Assembly (NCBI RefSeq): GCF_030546645.1
Contig: NZ_JAUOTO010000006.1
Coordinates: 372,001-436,000, forward strand
Reading direction: 5' to 3'
Length of the DNA stretch: 64,000 bases
Source: Flavitalea plasmicola
GTDB lineage: Bacteria; Bacteroidota; Bacteroidia; Chitinophagales; Chitinophagaceae
This document shows, in pieces, positions 42,190 through 51,774 of this stretch; the stretch's first letter is position 1, and every line of letters starts with the position of its first letter. A model generated the notes under the pieces. The model did not search any database. It was not told the DNA's origin and saw only the letters and a list, made by a program, of their open reading frames with translations. The position numbers and the translations under genes were made by a program.

Positions 42190-43326
42190 ATGGCGAAATT
42201 TCGAAACTTCAGCCGCCGTCTGTTCATCATTTCGAACATAGTAGCGGTGACCCTTTTCCTGCTGGCCTGCACTAATTCCTTTCTGCATCCCGGCCGCTGG
42301 TGGCTTATTTCCCTCTTAGGCCTGGTATTTCCGCTTTTGCTGCTGATCGTCCTGACCTTCTTTGTTACAGGCCTCTTCTTCCCTTCCTGCCGCCGCTGGT
42401 CCCTGCTCTCGCTCGTAGCCTTGCTTCTTGGCTGGTCCAATATCCACAGTTTTCTGGCTTTCCACCCTGGGAAAGGCTTCAGGCCTGAAAAGCCCCCCCA
42501 CGCATTGCGTATACTTACCTGGAATGTCCGAAGCTTCGATGAATACATCACCAAAAAGAAGGGTGCCTCCGGCCACAAACCCCTGATGATGGAATTTATC
42601 AGGCAGCAGGATGCCGACGTAGTCTGCCTCCAGGAGTTCCATACTGCCCGGAAGCCGAAAAGTCAGGATGATAACCTCTCCTACATAAAGGACCAGCTTC
42701 ATTACCCCTATTACTATTTTTCCAGGGACTATTCCCGCTATGATGGTGGGTATGATGGCGGAGTGATCATCTATTCAAGATATCCCATCATGGACTCCCT
42801 CATCCTACGCTATGTACGGCAAGACAAAATGAGCTCTCAGGAAAGCCTCATCGCGGCCGATATGCTGGTAGGAAAGGACACCGTGCGGATTTATACCACA
42901 CACCTCCAGTCCGTCCTGTTCAGAAGCAAGGATTTTCACGACATCGAGATCATCAAGAACGTCGATGACAGCATCCTTATGGCCTCCCGCTCCATTGCCA
43001 AAAAGCTCAGTTACGCTTTTCGCCTCCGGGGTAACCAGGCCGAACAAGTGAGGGCAGAGCTGGACAAAAGTCCCTATCCGGCCGCTATTTGCGGAGATTT
43101 CAACGATGTCCCCAATTCTTACACCTATTTCACCATCCGGGGCGGGTGGAATGATGCGTTCATCTCAAAAGGATTCGGCATCGGTCGTACCTATGTCCAT
43201 ATTTCCCCTACACTGCGGATAGACTACATTCTGGCCGATCAGCGGTTACCCATCCTCCAATGCCGGAAATTTCCCCTCCCATATTCAGACCATAATCCTG
43301 TCATAGCCGACCTCCAACTTCCATAA
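42190..43326 (+). CDS. Membrane-anchored endonuclease/exonuclease/phosphatase-family protein
   Basis: An EEP-fold phosphodiesterase of 378 residues. Two or three hydrophobic segments (about 10-90) anchor it in the membrane. The catalytic domain begins near residue 100 ('[13 protein letters not shown]') and shows '[11 protein letters not shown]' (metal-binding Glu), '[13 protein letters not shown]' and the terminal '[13 protein letters not shown]' with the catalytic Asp-His. Substrates of this family include nucleic acids, phospholipids and inositol phosphates; none can be chosen here. It starts 11 bases after the pseudo-rhomboid and is surely co-transcribed. Confidence 0.85.
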   Translation: MAKFRNFSRRLFIISNIVAVTLFLLACTNSFLHPGRWWLISLLGLVFPLLLLIVLTFFVTGLFFPSCRRWSLLSLVALLLGWSNIHSFLAFHPGKGFRPEKPPHALRILTWNVRSFDEYITKKKGASGHKPLMMEFIRQQDADVVCLQEFHTARKPKSQDDNLSYIKDQLHYPYYYFSRDYSRYDGGYDGGVIIYSRYPIMDSLILRYVRQDKMSSQESLIAADMLVGKDTVRIYTTHLQSVLFRSKDFHDIEIIKNVDDSILMASRSIAKKLSYAFRLRGNQAEQVRAELDKSPYPAAICGDFNDVPNSYTYFTIRGGWNDAFISKGFGIGRTYVHISPTLRIDYILADQRLPILQCRKFPLPYSDHNPVIADLQLP

Positions 43327-43333
43327 TACTTTG

Positions 43334-43341
43334 TATCTTCG
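43334..43341 (+). promoter_or_regulatory. Likely -7 promoter element of cysS
   Basis: TATCTTCG (TAnnTTTG with one change) lies 31 bases before the ATG at 43373. A TTG start at 43331 overlaps it and is therefore unlikely to be used. Confidence 0.4.
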
Positions 43342-43372
43342 GGGGTTCGGAGAACAGTTTAATTTCATCGGT

Positions 43373-44869
43373 ATGAGCCCATCAGTATTAAAGGTTTTTA
43401 ATTCCTATACAAGGAAAAAGGAAGAGTTTATTCCTATCACGCCCGGACATGTGGGTATGTACGTTTGCGGCCCGACCGTCAGCGGTGAAAGCCATCTGGG
43501 TCATGCCCGGCCATTTATTACCTTCGACTTTATTTACCGCTATCTGCTGCACCTGGGCTATAAGGTCCGCTATGTCCGCAACATCACCGATGCTGGTCAC
43601 TTCGAAGAAGAGGGAAGAGAGGCGGAAGATAAGATCGCAAAAAAAGCCGTCCTGGAAAAATTAGAGCCCATGGAGCTGGTACAGAAATATACCAACCTCT
43701 TTCACTGGGCCATGCACCAGTTCAACAACCTGGACCCCAGCATTGAGCCCACTGCCACCGGGCACATCGTCGAACAGATCGTCATGATCGAAAAGATCAT
43801 TGCAGAAGGTTATGCCTATGTGGTGAATGGATCCGTTTACTTCGATGTTAAAAAATATGCAGCCCATTATCCTTATGGCAAGCTCAGCGGCAGGATCCTG
43901 GATGATCTCCTGGAAACGACACGCGACCTGGATGGACAGGATGAAAAACACAATCGGCAGGATTTTGCCCTTTGGAAAGCGGCGCCCGAAGAACACATCA
44001 TGCGCTGGAAAAGCCCCTGGGGTGAAGGGTTTCCTGGCTGGCACATCGAATGCTCGGCAATGAGCACAAAATACCTGGGCGAGGAGTTCGATATCCATGG
44101 AGGCGGCATGGACCTGCAGTTCCCGCACCATGAAAGCGAGATAGCCCAAAGCACCATCTGCAATAAACATGTCCCCGCACGCTACTGGCTGCATAACAAC
44201 ATGATCACGCTCAATGGGAAAAAGATGGGCAAAAGCTACGGCAATCAGATCATGCTGACACAAATGTTCTCCGGCGATCATCCCCTTTTGCAGCAGGCCT
44301 ATTCCCCCATGACCATACGTTTCTTTATCCTGCAAACGCACTACCGCAGCACGCTCGATTTCGGTAACGAAGCCTTGCAGGGGGCAGAAAAAGGATTGAA
44401 AAGGCTGTGGGAGGCTTACGATGTGCTGAAAAAGCTGGAACCTGGGCCAGGCGCGGCTGCTGATGCCGGGCTGGATACCCGTGTGAACAAGCTTCTGCTG
44501 GAGTTCGACGAATTCATGAACGACGACTTCAACACGGCAAAGGTCCTGGCAAATATGTTCGAGCTGACGCCCGTGATCAATTCTATCAGGAGTGGCCACA
44601 TCGCTCCCGGCGCACTATCGGCTGCTACCCTGCAGACCTTAAAAACATATTTCTACAATTACCTGGAAAAAATATTCGGCTTAAAGGACGAGTCCGCGGC
44701 GGATGACAATAAACTCACCGGCGTAGTGGATCTCCTGATCGAAATCCGAAAAGATGCCCGCAAACGGAAAGATTATGCCACTTCGGACAAGATCCGCAAT
44801 CAGCTGCAACAGTTGGGCATTGTGTTGAAGGATGAGAAGGACGGAGGGGTAAGCTACACCTTCGCCTGA
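43373..44869 (+). CDS. cysS: Cysteine--tRNA ligase
   Basis: Charges tRNA-Cys. The 498-residue class I synthetase has the zinc-binding Cys in '[19 protein letters not shown]', which also holds the HIGH-like motif (HLGH), '[15 protein letters not shown]' and 'HHESEIAQS' (further zinc ligands), and the KMSKS-like '[11 protein letters not shown]'. A C-terminal DALR-type helical domain follows. The ATG at 43373 ([11 protein letters not shown]) fits the family N-terminus. It converges with mnmD 12 bases downstream. Confidence 0.95.
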   Translation: MSPSVLKVFNSYTRKKEEFIPITPGHVGMYVCGPTVSGESHLGHARPFITFDFIYRYLLHLGYKVRYVRNITDAGHFEEEGREAEDKIAKKAVLEKLEPMELVQKYTNLFHWAMHQFNNLDPSIEPTATGHIVEQIVMIEKIIAEGYAYVVNGSVYFDVKKYAAHYPYGKLSGRILDDLLETTRDLDGQDEKHNRQDFALWKAAPEEHIMRWKSPWGEGFPGWHIECSAMSTKYLGEEFDIHGGGMDLQFPHHESEIAQSTICNKHVPARYWLHNNMITLNGKKMGKSYGNQIMLTQMFSGDHPLLQQAYSPMTIRFFILQTHYRSTLDFGNEALQGAEKGLKRLWEAYDVLKKLEPGPGAAADAGLDTRVNKLLLEFDEFMNDDFNTAKVLANMFELTPVINSIRSGHIAPGALSAATLQTLKTYFYNYLEKIFGLKDESAADDNKLTGVVDLLIEIRKDARKRKDYATSDKIRNQLQQLGIVLKDEKDGGVSYTFA

Positions 44870-44881
44870 GCTGCAGCGTCC

Positions 44882-45547
44882 TCATGGTATCCGCCAGGCC
44901 CGGATGACCTCTCTTTTCCCGGGAGGACCGGGCCGCTTTTCCACCCGGAAACCTGCTGCCTGCAACCCCCGCCTTACCGATCCCTTGCTGCTATAGGTCA
45001 CCAGCAACGCCCCCGGCGCCAGTTGCCGGGATAGTCGTTTAAATATTTCCGATGTCCATAGCTCCGGCTGCGCTGCAGGATCAAATGCATCATAAAATAC
45101 CAGCGCAGCCGGCTGACGCAAAACATAGCCCGGCCAGGCCCGCCGGGATTTATACAACGTAAAATAAGGGGTGATGGATACAGGCGCCTCCCAGTCGCAC
45201 CTATGCAAGCGTTCGAAAGCCGGTTGGAGCTCCGGCTTGCCCATGATCCGGCAATAGTCAAGCTTTTCAATAATAGATAGCTCCAGCGGGTGTGCCTCTA
45301 CAGCCTCATAGATCACCTCCCGGCGGGCGAACGTAGCCTCTATAAGCATTAGCAGCGCATTCAATCCCGTGCCCAGTCCTACCTCGAAGATATGCGCCGG
45401 CCCCTCGGTCCTCAATGCTTTCCAGCCCTCGCCAATGAAGATGTGCTGCGATTCCTGCATGGCGCCATAAATGGAATGGTAAGTCACACCATCTTTCAAC
45501 GCTATGGACGGAGAGCCATCGTTGGTAATAATAATCTTTCGGGACAC
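44882..45547 (-). CDS. mnmD: MnmD/MnmC1-like tRNA 5-aminomethyl-2-thiouridine methyltransferase
   Basis: A 221-residue stand-alone version of the methyltransferase half of MnmC, which completes the mnm5s2U modification at the tRNA wobble position. 'IFEVGLGTGLNALL' is the SAM motif (about 54-67) and 'VFYDAFDPAAQPELWT' with 'GALLVTYSSKGSVRRGLQAAGF' are hallmarks of the family (DUF752). The start is a GTG at 45547 (MSRKIIITNDGS). It is divergent from the DNA glycosylase gene, with only 37 bases between the starts. Confidence 0.87.
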   Translation of the reverse strand: MSRKIIITNDGSPSIALKDGVTYHSIYGAMQESQHIFIGEGWKALRTEGPAHIFEVGLGTGLNALLMLIEATFARREVIYEAVEAHPLELSIIEKLDYCRIMGKPELQPAFERLHRCDWEAPVSITPYFTLYKSRRAWPGYVLRQPAALVFYDAFDPAAQPELWTSEIFKRLSRQLAPGALLVTYSSKGSVRRGLQAAGFRVEKRPGPPGKREVIRAWRIP

Positions 45548-45584
45548 GCAACAAAATTCTAACTTACAAAATAAAAACTTTTTT

Positions 45585-46220
45585 GTGGACTATCGTTCGC
45601 ACCTGGCAAAAGATAAGAAACTGAAAAAGCTTATAGAGCAGCAGGAAGTCTATACCCTCCGCCGGCGAACAAACCTATCCCACTATCTCTGTGCTTCCAT
45701 CATGAGCCAGCAGCTTTCCGCCAAAGTGGCCAGCACCATCCACGGGCGATTTCTCCACCTCTATGAAGGACGCATCCCCTTGCCGGAAGAGATCCTGGCC
45801 ACTCCCTTCGAGACCCTTCGTGGCATCGGTCTCTCGAATGCCAAAGTATCCTATGTGCACAATGTGGCCCGCTTTGCGGTCGAGCAGGGCATCGACCACC
45901 GCCGCCTGCATAAGATGGATAATGAAGAGATCATCGCCTATATTACGCAGATAAAGGGCGTGGGCAGATGGACGGCGGAAATGATGCTGATGTTCAGCCT
46001 GGGGAGAGAGGATGTCTTTGCCGTGGATGACCTGGGCATTCAAAATGCCATGATCCGACTGTACAAACTGGATAGAACGGACAAAAAAGCCTTTCGCGGG
46101 GAATTGTTGCGCATTTCACAGAAATGGAGCCCTTACAGGACCTACGCCTGCATGCATTTATGGCATTGGAAAGATAATAGCCCGGTACCCGGTGAAGAAC
46201 GAACGCCTAAGAAAAAATAA
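45585..46220 (+). CDS. DNA-3-methyladenine glycosylase, HhH-GPD family
   Basis: A base-excision repair glycosylase of about 211 residues. The helix-hairpin-helix motif 'QIKGVGRWTAEMMLMF' is followed by the catalytic Asp in 'VFAVDDLGIQNAM', the AlkA/MPG-II pattern; no iron-sulfur Cys set is present. The GTG at 45585 is taken as start because an in-frame ATG at 45504 would lie 44 bases inside the divergent mnmD gene; this choice is uncertain. It removes alkylated purines from DNA. Confidence 0.85.
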   Translation: MDYRSHLAKDKKLKKLIEQQEVYTLRRRTNLSHYLCASIMSQQLSAKVASTIHGRFLHLYEGRIPLPEEILATPFETLRGIGLSNAKVSYVHNVARFAVEQGIDHRRLHKMDNEEIIAYITQIKGVGRWTAEMMLMFSLGREDVFAVDDLGIQNAMIRLYKLDRTDKKAFRGELLRISQKWSPYRTYACMHLWHWKDNSPVPGEERTPKKK

Positions 46221-46344
46221 CCCCTGTTGCATAAGCCCGTTGGCCGGCGAAAATGTAAAATTGACCGATTTGAAATAGACCGTTTCCGCCATCCTTGCGT
46301 ATTCCTATACTGGCACATATTATAAACCTAAAAATTAAAAAGCT

Positions 46345-46893
46345 GTGAGAAGTCTGAAACGCTGCTTATTAGCATCCCTCGCGATCGGGTTCTTTATGAC
46401 CACGAGCTGTAAAAAAGGGGATACGGGCCCCGCAGGTCCCGCAGGACCCGATAGTGTAATGTACTCCAACTGGATCACCCTCCACATGACTGGCGATAAG
46501 GATCAAAACACCGGAGATTCCATTTACTATCAATCCATCACTGCTGCCTCCATCACCTCCACAGTGCTGAACCATGGCTCTGTCATCGGATACCTGATGC
46601 TGTTTGCCCCCTTATCCGGAGACTCCAGTATTGTCAATGGCACCCTGCCTTTCCAGGAATACTTCGCCGTAGGGAAGATCGAGCTGCTGTCTTATTCGGG
46701 CGATTGGTCCGGCGCAAAATACAGGTATGTGATCATCCCTGCCAAGGTGACGGTGAATGGCGGCGACGGGTCGGTCCAAACCTATACCAGGGAACAGCTG
46801 AAGTCGATGGACTATAGCACCTTGACAAGCCTTTTGCATGTTCCGGCCACAGGCAGCAGCACTTTGCGGACATCATTGAACCTAACGGACTGA
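46345..46893 (+). CDS. Lipoprotein with a short collagen-like segment
   Basis: A 182-residue protein with a GTG start, signal peptide and lipobox 'MTTSC' (Cys22), then 'KKGDTGPAGPAGP', a run of four Gly-X-Y triplets, and a globular beta-rich part of about 145 residues that I do not recognise. It should be anchored in the outer membrane. It is a single gene whose 3' end overlaps that of the converging S46 peptidase by 12 bases. Confidence 0.75.
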   Translation: MRSLKRCLLASLAIGFFMTTSCKKGDTGPAGPAGPDSVMYSNWITLHMTGDKDQNTGDSIYYQSITAASITSTVLNHGSVIGYLMLFAPLSGDSSIVNGTLPFQEYFAVGKIELLSYSGDWSGAKYRYVIIPAKVTVNGGDGSVQTYTREQLKSMDYSTLTSLLHVPATGSSTLRTSLNLTD

Positions 46894-49062
46894 GGCTACA
46901 GGACGCACCAGCTTCAGCTCATTGATGATATTAGGAGCGCCGCCCAGCTTGTCGATACACCACAATACATACCTGATATCCACGCAGATGGTCCGGTTGT
47001 ATTGGGCGTCGAAAGCGATCTTATGACTGAGCGCTTCATAATTGCCGTCGAAAGCGAGACCGATCAGCTCTCCATTGGCATTCAATACAGGCGAACCTGA
47101 ATTGCCGCCCGTAATATCATTGGTGGTGATAAAGCCTACTACCAGGTCATTGCGCTGTTTGTCGACGTATTGGCCGAAGTCTTTTTTCTTAGCATGTTCT
47201 ACCAGCCCGGGAGGCAGATCGAACTCATAATCTCCCGGGACATATTTCTCAAGCACCCCGCTCAATGTCGTGACATAGTCGTAATGGACAGCGTCGCGGG
47301 GACTATAGGACTTTACATTGCCATAGGACACACGCATGGTGAAAGTGGCGTCGGGATAACGGACCTTTTTAGGGTCCTTTTCGATGATGCCTTTCAGGTA
47401 CAACCTCCCCAGCTCATTGTTGCGGGAGTTAAATTGCTGGTAGAAAGAAAGGTATTTGCCCTGCCAGTTCCGGAGAAAAGCAGCGGCATGTTTATACGCA
47501 GGGTCTTCTTGCAGCAGGTTTGCCTCCGGGCGATTGACAAAAGCGTTCCAGCGGGCGTCGTCAAAAAGGAAGGTGCCTGCAAAAACTGCCGCAGCATATT
47601 TTTGGTAAGTGGCATCTTCCTGCAATGGGCCATATGATGACCTGATCGCTTCATAAAATCCAATAGGCTGCTGGCTCTTATCGATGTCCGTGTAATAGGA
47701 CTGGGTTATAGCCGCCAGGATATGCTGGTCTGAAGGCTTGTTCTCCTGCTTTACAAAATTCTTACGTGCTTCCCCGGCCGCCTGCAGAGCCTTTTTCAGA
47801 TCCCCGTAGCCAGGTTTCACCAGTGTATATTCCAGCTCCTGCAGACTGGCGGCAAAGGCGATGAGCGGACTGCCTAGAATGCCTTCGTTCATATAGACCC
47901 TGTGACGGCTATACGGACGCCAGTCCTCGTATGCCTTGGCCCAGTCCTTGAAGAGATGATCATACCCGGTATGCGCTTCCGCCCATTGCTGAAATGCAGC
48001 CTCCTGGGCCTTCTTCTGATCGTAAATGCCGTATTTGATCAATTGCTTCGATTCCCCGTCAAAGAACTTCCAGTAATTGGCGATACTTGCATAGCTGGAG
48101 GCCAGTTGTAGCTTGACCGCGGGATCCTTCTTCATTTCTTCGAACATATATTTCAGACGGATATCCCGGAGCTTTACGAGCGTAGGATTGTCGACATCGA
48201 TCTTTTGCTTCACCCCGAAGGAGGTCTCATAGCGGTTGGTGCTGCCCGGGTAACCATAGATCATCGCATAATCCCCGTCTTTTAACCCTTTGATGGAGAC
48301 AGGCAGGAAATACTTAGGCTTGAGAGGAACGTCGTCGGTGGAATATTCCGAAGGCTCACCGTTCTTTCCGGCATATATACGGAAGATGGAAAAATCACCC
48401 GTGTGACGTGGCCATTCCCAATTGTCCGTATCGCCCCCGAATTTTCCGATGCTTTCCGGCGGAGTGCCCACCAGCCGGATATCGCTATAACGCTGATAGA
48501 CGAAAACAAGGAATTGATTCCCCTTGAACAAAGGGCTGATCCTGCCAGTGATACTTTTTTGGACGTCGGTAAACCGGTTGTTGATCGAAGTAAGTACGCT
48601 TTGTTGCCGGGTTGCCCGTTCATCTCCGGCAAGGCCCTTTAGAGAATCCTCCACTTCCTTTGTCACATCTTCGATCTTTAAGAGGAAGTCGGCAGTAAGA
48701 CCTCGTGCCGGTATCTCCTCCTGCCTGCTCTTCGCATAAAAGCCGTCACGCAGATAGTTATGCTCGATGGAGCTGGAAGAGGCAATGGCGTCATAGCCGC
48801 AATGGTGATTGGTGAAGATCAGACCGTCATTGCTCACGATCTCGCCGGTACATCCCCGGCCAAAAATAATGATGGCGTCTTTTAAGGAAGCTTTGTTGAT
48901 GCTGTAGAGCTGTTCCTTTGTAAGCTTCAACCCTTTTTTTACCATGTCGCCATACACCTGCTCGCCTAGCAGCAAGGGTAGCCACATGCCTTCGTCCGCC
49001 ATGCTGCGCAGCAGGGTGGTGGACAACACAATCGTTAAGAGGATCCTTTTCGGATATATCAT
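46882..49062 (-). CDS. S46-family dipeptidyl peptidase (DPP7-like)
   Basis: A periplasmic or surface exopeptidase of 726 residues that releases dipeptides from the N-terminus of oligopeptides; the family is typical of Bacteroidota. After a signal peptide (1-22), the catalytic His is in 'FTNHHCGYDAI' and Ser in 'TGGNSGSPVLN' (about residue 645). The segment after it, 'LIGLAFDGNYEALS', carries Gly where DPP7 has Gly; DPP11 has Arg there, so a preference for hydrophobic rather than acidic P1 residues is inferred. The Asp of the triad is probably within 'EDKWGWPRHTGD'-like sequence ('DNWEWPRHTGDF'). ATG at 49062 gives the signal peptide. Confidence 0.9.
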   Translation of the reverse strand: MIYPKRILLTIVLSTTLLRSMADEGMWLPLLLGEQVYGDMVKKGLKLTKEQLYSINKASLKDAIIIFGRGCTGEIVSNDGLIFTNHHCGYDAIASSSSIEHNYLRDGFYAKSRQEEIPARGLTADFLLKIEDVTKEVEDSLKGLAGDERATRQQSVLTSINNRFTDVQKSITGRISPLFKGNQFLVFVYQRYSDIRLVGTPPESIGKFGGDTDNWEWPRHTGDFSIFRIYAGKNGEPSEYSTDDVPLKPKYFLPVSIKGLKDGDYAMIYGYPGSTNRYETSFGVKQKIDVDNPTLVKLRDIRLKYMFEEMKKDPAVKLQLASSYASIANYWKFFDGESKQLIKYGIYDQKKAQEAAFQQWAEAHTGYDHLFKDWAKAYEDWRPYSRHRVYMNEGILGSPLIAFAASLQELEYTLVKPGYGDLKKALQAAGEARKNFVKQENKPSDQHILAAITQSYYTDIDKSQQPIGFYEAIRSSYGPLQEDATYQKYAAAVFAGTFLFDDARWNAFVNRPEANLLQEDPAYKHAAAFLRNWQGKYLSFYQQFNSRNNELGRLYLKGIIEKDPKKVRYPDATFTMRVSYGNVKSYSPRDAVHYDYVTTLSGVLEKYVPGDYEFDLPPGLVEHAKKKDFGQYVDKQRNDLVVGFITTNDITGGNSGSPVLNANGELIGLAFDGNYEALSHKIAFDAQYNRTICVDIRYVLWCIDKLGGAPNIINELKLVRPVASVR

Positions 49063-49114
49063 ATGGTTAAGATTTTTTCGGAGCAAACCTCCGAAAAAAT
49101 AGCAATATCACCTA

Positions 49115-49495
49115 CTATTTTACTTTCTGTTGCCTCCGGCTGTTGACACCGATCTCAAAGGTCTTTATCAGCTCAGCCTCTTTTCCGTTGCGGAGGATAA
49201 AGCTTAGCTTGCTTTTTTCGGATCTGGGCAGCCTGAACTGTTTGCAAAAATTCTTCACACGGAAAGTATGCTTGTACAGCTCGATGCCATCCTGGTCTCT
49301 CACTGCTAGGTCGAAAGCCGCACCATCGGGATTGGGATAGGAAATATCAAATACGACCATGTCTTCCCGGGTACCCACGTACCTGATCAGGGCAGGTTCG
49401 CCCTTGGCCGGAGAATCGCCGGATTGAGCGCTGGCTGAAATGGCCAATAGCAGGAACAGGCTGCCAAAAAGAATGGAGGAAAGGTGCTTCTTCAT
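49115..49495 (-). CDS. Small secreted protein of unknown function
   Basis: A 126-residue protein with a signal peptide (MKKHLSSILFGSLFLLLAIS, cleavage near 'ASA') and a beta-rich mature part ('VVFDISYPNPDGAAFDLAVRDQDG', given by its key parts 'DISYPNP' and 'FDLAVRD') that may form one immunoglobulin-like domain. The family is not recognised with certainty. The ATG at 49495 gives the signal peptide. It lies 52 bases upstream of the S46 peptidase on the same strand and may be co-transcribed with it. Confidence 0.7.
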   Translation of the reverse strand: MKKHLSSILFGSLFLLLAISASAQSGDSPAKGEPALIRYVGTREDMVVFDISYPNPDGAAFDLAVRDQDGIELYKHTFRVKNFCKQFRLPRSEKSKLSFILRNGKEAELIKTFEIGVNSRRQQKVK

Positions 49496-49692
49496 ATAAT
49501 GGGGTTTAAATGGCTGATTTAACGTATATGACGAAGCAACGTTGCGGCTATCAATCAAAAAGGAGGCAGCAACGTAAAAAGGCAGGCCAATCGGGAAAGA
49601 ACTTATAGATTAATGCAAATATATAAATGAACTCCGGGGATTACAAACCCGTAATGTAAACTTTGGGTTAACATCAAGAATATATTTTAATG

Positions 49693-50700
49693 TTAATTCG
49701 TTTCTGCGGGGGTGTTGAGGACCTTCCAGAGCAGATCTTTCAGTTCCGTCAGACCCTTTTGCGTAGCAGATGAGATAAATACATGGGGAATATTGTCAGG
49801 CAATTCCTTGCTGATCGCTTCCTTCAATTCATCATCCAGCATATCAGACTTGCTGATGGCAATGATGAATTGTTTATGCAGCAGCTCGGGATTATATTTC
49901 TCCAGCTCTTTCACCAGGATCCGGAATTCCTCGCGGTGATCCGTACTGTCTGCGGGGATGAGAAAGAGCAGGACAGGATTTCTTTCGATATGACGTAAAA
50001 ATCGGTGCCCCAGACCCTTACCCTCGGCCGCACCTTCGATGATACCGGGCAGATCGGCCATGCAGAATGACCGGCCTTCCCTGTATTCTACCATTCCCAG
50101 CTGCGGTGTGATGGTCGTGAACGCATAGTCAGCGATCTTTGGCCTTGCAGCCGTGATGACGGATAACAAAGTGGATTTGCCAGCATTGGGGAATCCCACC
50201 AATCCTACATCGGCCAGGACCTTCAATTCCAGCACCTTCCAGCCTTCCACACCGGGGAGCCCCGGCTGTGCATGTTCTGGTGCCTGGTTCGTCGGACTGG
50301 CAAAAAAGGCATTGCCCAGACCGCCTTTTCCCCCTTTTAGCCAGACGACCTCTTGCCCATCCTCTAAGATCTCGACCTCCTTCTTACCCGTCTCCTCGTC
50401 CCGGGCAATGGTACCCAGCGGGACTTCGATAATGATGTCTTTGCCAAAACGGCCGGTACAGTTATTGCCGCTGCCCGCCTCGCCATTCTCCGCCAGCACA
50501 TTCTTATAATAACGCAGATGCAGAAGGGTCCACAAATGCTTGCTCCCACGGAGGATGATATGTCCTCCCCGTCCCCCATTCCCCCCGTCAGGTCCGGCCA
50601 TGGCATTAAACTTCGTCTGCGCAAAATGCTTACTTCCCGCGCCGCCGTGCCCGGTTCGGCAGAATATCCTGATCTGGTCTACAAAATTTGATTTTTCCAC
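49693..50700 (-). CDS. obgE: Ribosome-associated GTPase Obg
   Basis: A conserved GTPase of 50S assembly and stress control. The 335-residue protein has the Gly-rich Obg fold (1-157: 'FVDQIRIFCRTGHGGAGS', 'GGKGGLGN') and the G domain (158-330: G1 'GFPNAGKST', G3 'DLPGI', G4 'SKSD'). The C-terminal OCT domain is absent, as usual in this phylum. No ATG precedes the conserved N-terminus; the GTG at 50700 fits best. A -7 promoter element lies 7 bases upstream, so its mRNA would be nearly leaderless. It follows paaY on the same strand but is probably independent. Confidence 0.93.
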   Translation of the reverse strand: MEKSNFVDQIRIFCRTGHGGAGSKHFAQTKFNAMAGPDGGNGGRGGHIILRGSKHLWTLLHLRYYKNVLAENGEAGSGNNCTGRFGKDIIIEVPLGTIARDEETGKKEVEILEDGQEVVWLKGGKGGLGNAFFASPTNQAPEHAQPGLPGVEGWKVLELKVLADVGLVGFPNAGKSTLLSVITAARPKIADYAFTTITPQLGMVEYREGRSFCMADLPGIIEGAAEGKGLGHRFLRHIERNPVLLFLIPADSTDHREEFRILVKELEKYNPELLHKQFIIAISKSDMLDDELKEAISKELPDNIPHVFISSATQKGLTELKDLLWKVLNTPAETN

Positions 50701-50707
50701 AAGGGTG

Positions 50708-50715
50708 CAAATATA
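50708..50715 (-). promoter_or_regulatory. -7 promoter element of obgE
   Basis: On the minus strand 50715-50708 reads TATATTTG. The GTG start of obgE is 7 bases on. The element lies within the space between paaY and obgE. Confidence 0.45.
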
Positions 50716-50734
50716 CGCATTCCAAAACAAGGCG

Positions 50735-51325
50735 TCATTTCCAAGGTTTATACCCGGAAGCCCCCTCCATATCGCCTCCCTCCCCCGGAACCCCTTCCCT
50801 CAAAGGTTCACAGGCCTTCCAGGCTCCCCGCATCTCATCCGGCAAAGCCTGGTACAACGCCGTACCTTCCGTCTTCCACCGGATCATCTCATCACTGACC
50901 TCCTTAATGATCACGCCGGGATTGCCTACGACCATGCTACGCCGGGGTATCTCCATCCCCGCCTTTATAAAAGTAAGCGCGCCTACGATACATTCCTCCC
51001 CCAACTGAACATTATCCATGATGACACTATTCATGCCGATGAGGCAATTGCGCCCAATGACAGCCCCATGGACCACTGCCCCATGACCCACATGCGCACC
51101 CTCCTTCAACCACACCGTGACGCCCGGGAACATATGGACCGTACAATTCTCCTGTACATTACAGCCATCTTCTATGATAATACGCCCCCAGTCACCCCTG
51201 ATGGCCGCGCCTGGCCCGATATAAACGTTTTTCCCCACCACCACATTGCCGGTGACGGTCGCCTGCGGATGGATAAAAGCGGAAATATCCACCACAGGCC
51301 TGTATCCTTTAAATTCGTAGATCAT
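50735..51325 (-). CDS. paaY: PaaY-like hexapeptide-repeat thioesterase/carbonic-anhydrase-fold protein
   Basis: A left-handed beta-helix protein of 196 residues that in other bacteria acts as a thioesterase protecting the paa pathway from stalled CoA-thioesters. Hexapeptide repeats run from about residue 15 to 150 ('AFIHPQATVTGNVVVG', 'VHMFPGVTVWLKEGAHVGHGAV'). The metal-binding His residues of gamma-carbonic-anhydrase folds are present in 'VHMFPG' and 'HVGHGAVVHGA'. The ATG at 51325 (MIYEFKGYRPVV) matches the family. It is the last gene of the paa operon; a TTG at 51358 is a less likely start. Confidence 0.9.
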   Translation of the reverse strand: MIYEFKGYRPVVDISAFIHPQATVTGNVVVGKNVYIGPGAAIRGDWGRIIIEDGCNVQENCTVHMFPGVTVWLKEGAHVGHGAVVHGAVIGRNCLIGMNSVIMDNVQLGEECIVGALTFIKAGMEIPRRSMVVGNPGVIIKEVSDEMIRWKTEGTALYQALPDEMRGAWKACEPLREGVPGEGGDMEGASGYKPWK

Positions 51326-51345
51326 TTGCCTGGTCTTTAAATCAA

Positions 51346-51765
51346 TTATACTTCCCAATCAATGCTTTTCCGGTATACAGTCCCCTTGAAAAGCGCTACC
51401 AGTTCCCCATCATCTTCTTTTTCTATCCTTACTTCATAGATGGAGATCTTATTACCGGGGCTTTTCTCCACCGCAGTGGCAATGATGGCATCTTCCGCCT
51501 GCAGGGGACGTATATGCGAAATGGAAGTTTCTATCGATAGGGCATGCTTGCCGCCACTATTGGAGGCGAAAGCAAGGGCACTGTCCGCCAGGGAATAAGT
51601 AATGCCTCCATGCGCAATACCAAACCCATTGCACATTTCCGGCCGCACGATCATCTGCAGCCGGCAATAACCTTCCCGCTCGCCGAGCCGGACAATACCC
51701 AGCCATTGACTGAAATGATCCTTCTCCATCATGGCGTCGACGATCCGCGTTGCTTTACTTTTCAT
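51346..51765 (-). CDS. paaI: Hydroxyphenylacetyl-CoA thioesterase PaaI
   Basis: A hot-dog-fold thioesterase of 139 residues that hydrolyses dead-end CoA-esters of the phenylacetate pathway. The motif 'CNGFGIAHGGITYSLADSAL' (about 45-64) is the PaaI signature with the catalytic Asp region. The length is typical. It lies between paaG and paaY with 9 and 20 bases of spacing, clearly in one operon. Confidence 0.93.
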   Translation of the reverse strand: MKSKATRIVDAMMEKDHFSQWLGIVRLGEREGYCRLQMIVRPEMCNGFGIAHGGITYSLADSALAFASNSGGKHALSIETSISHIRPLQAEDAIIATAVEKSPGNKISIYEVRIEKEDDGELVALFKGTVYRKSIDWEV

Positions 51766-51774
51766 ATATAAAAT

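Noticed and set aside
43661-44599. A 312-codon antisense frame inside cysS
   Set aside because: cysS has all synthetase motifs on the plus strand; the antisense translation matches nothing and has no start context.
46400-46470. Collagen-like protein as phage tail fibre
   Set aside because: Only four Gly-X-Y triplets, with a lipobox and no phage neighbours; a lipoprotein is the simpler reading.
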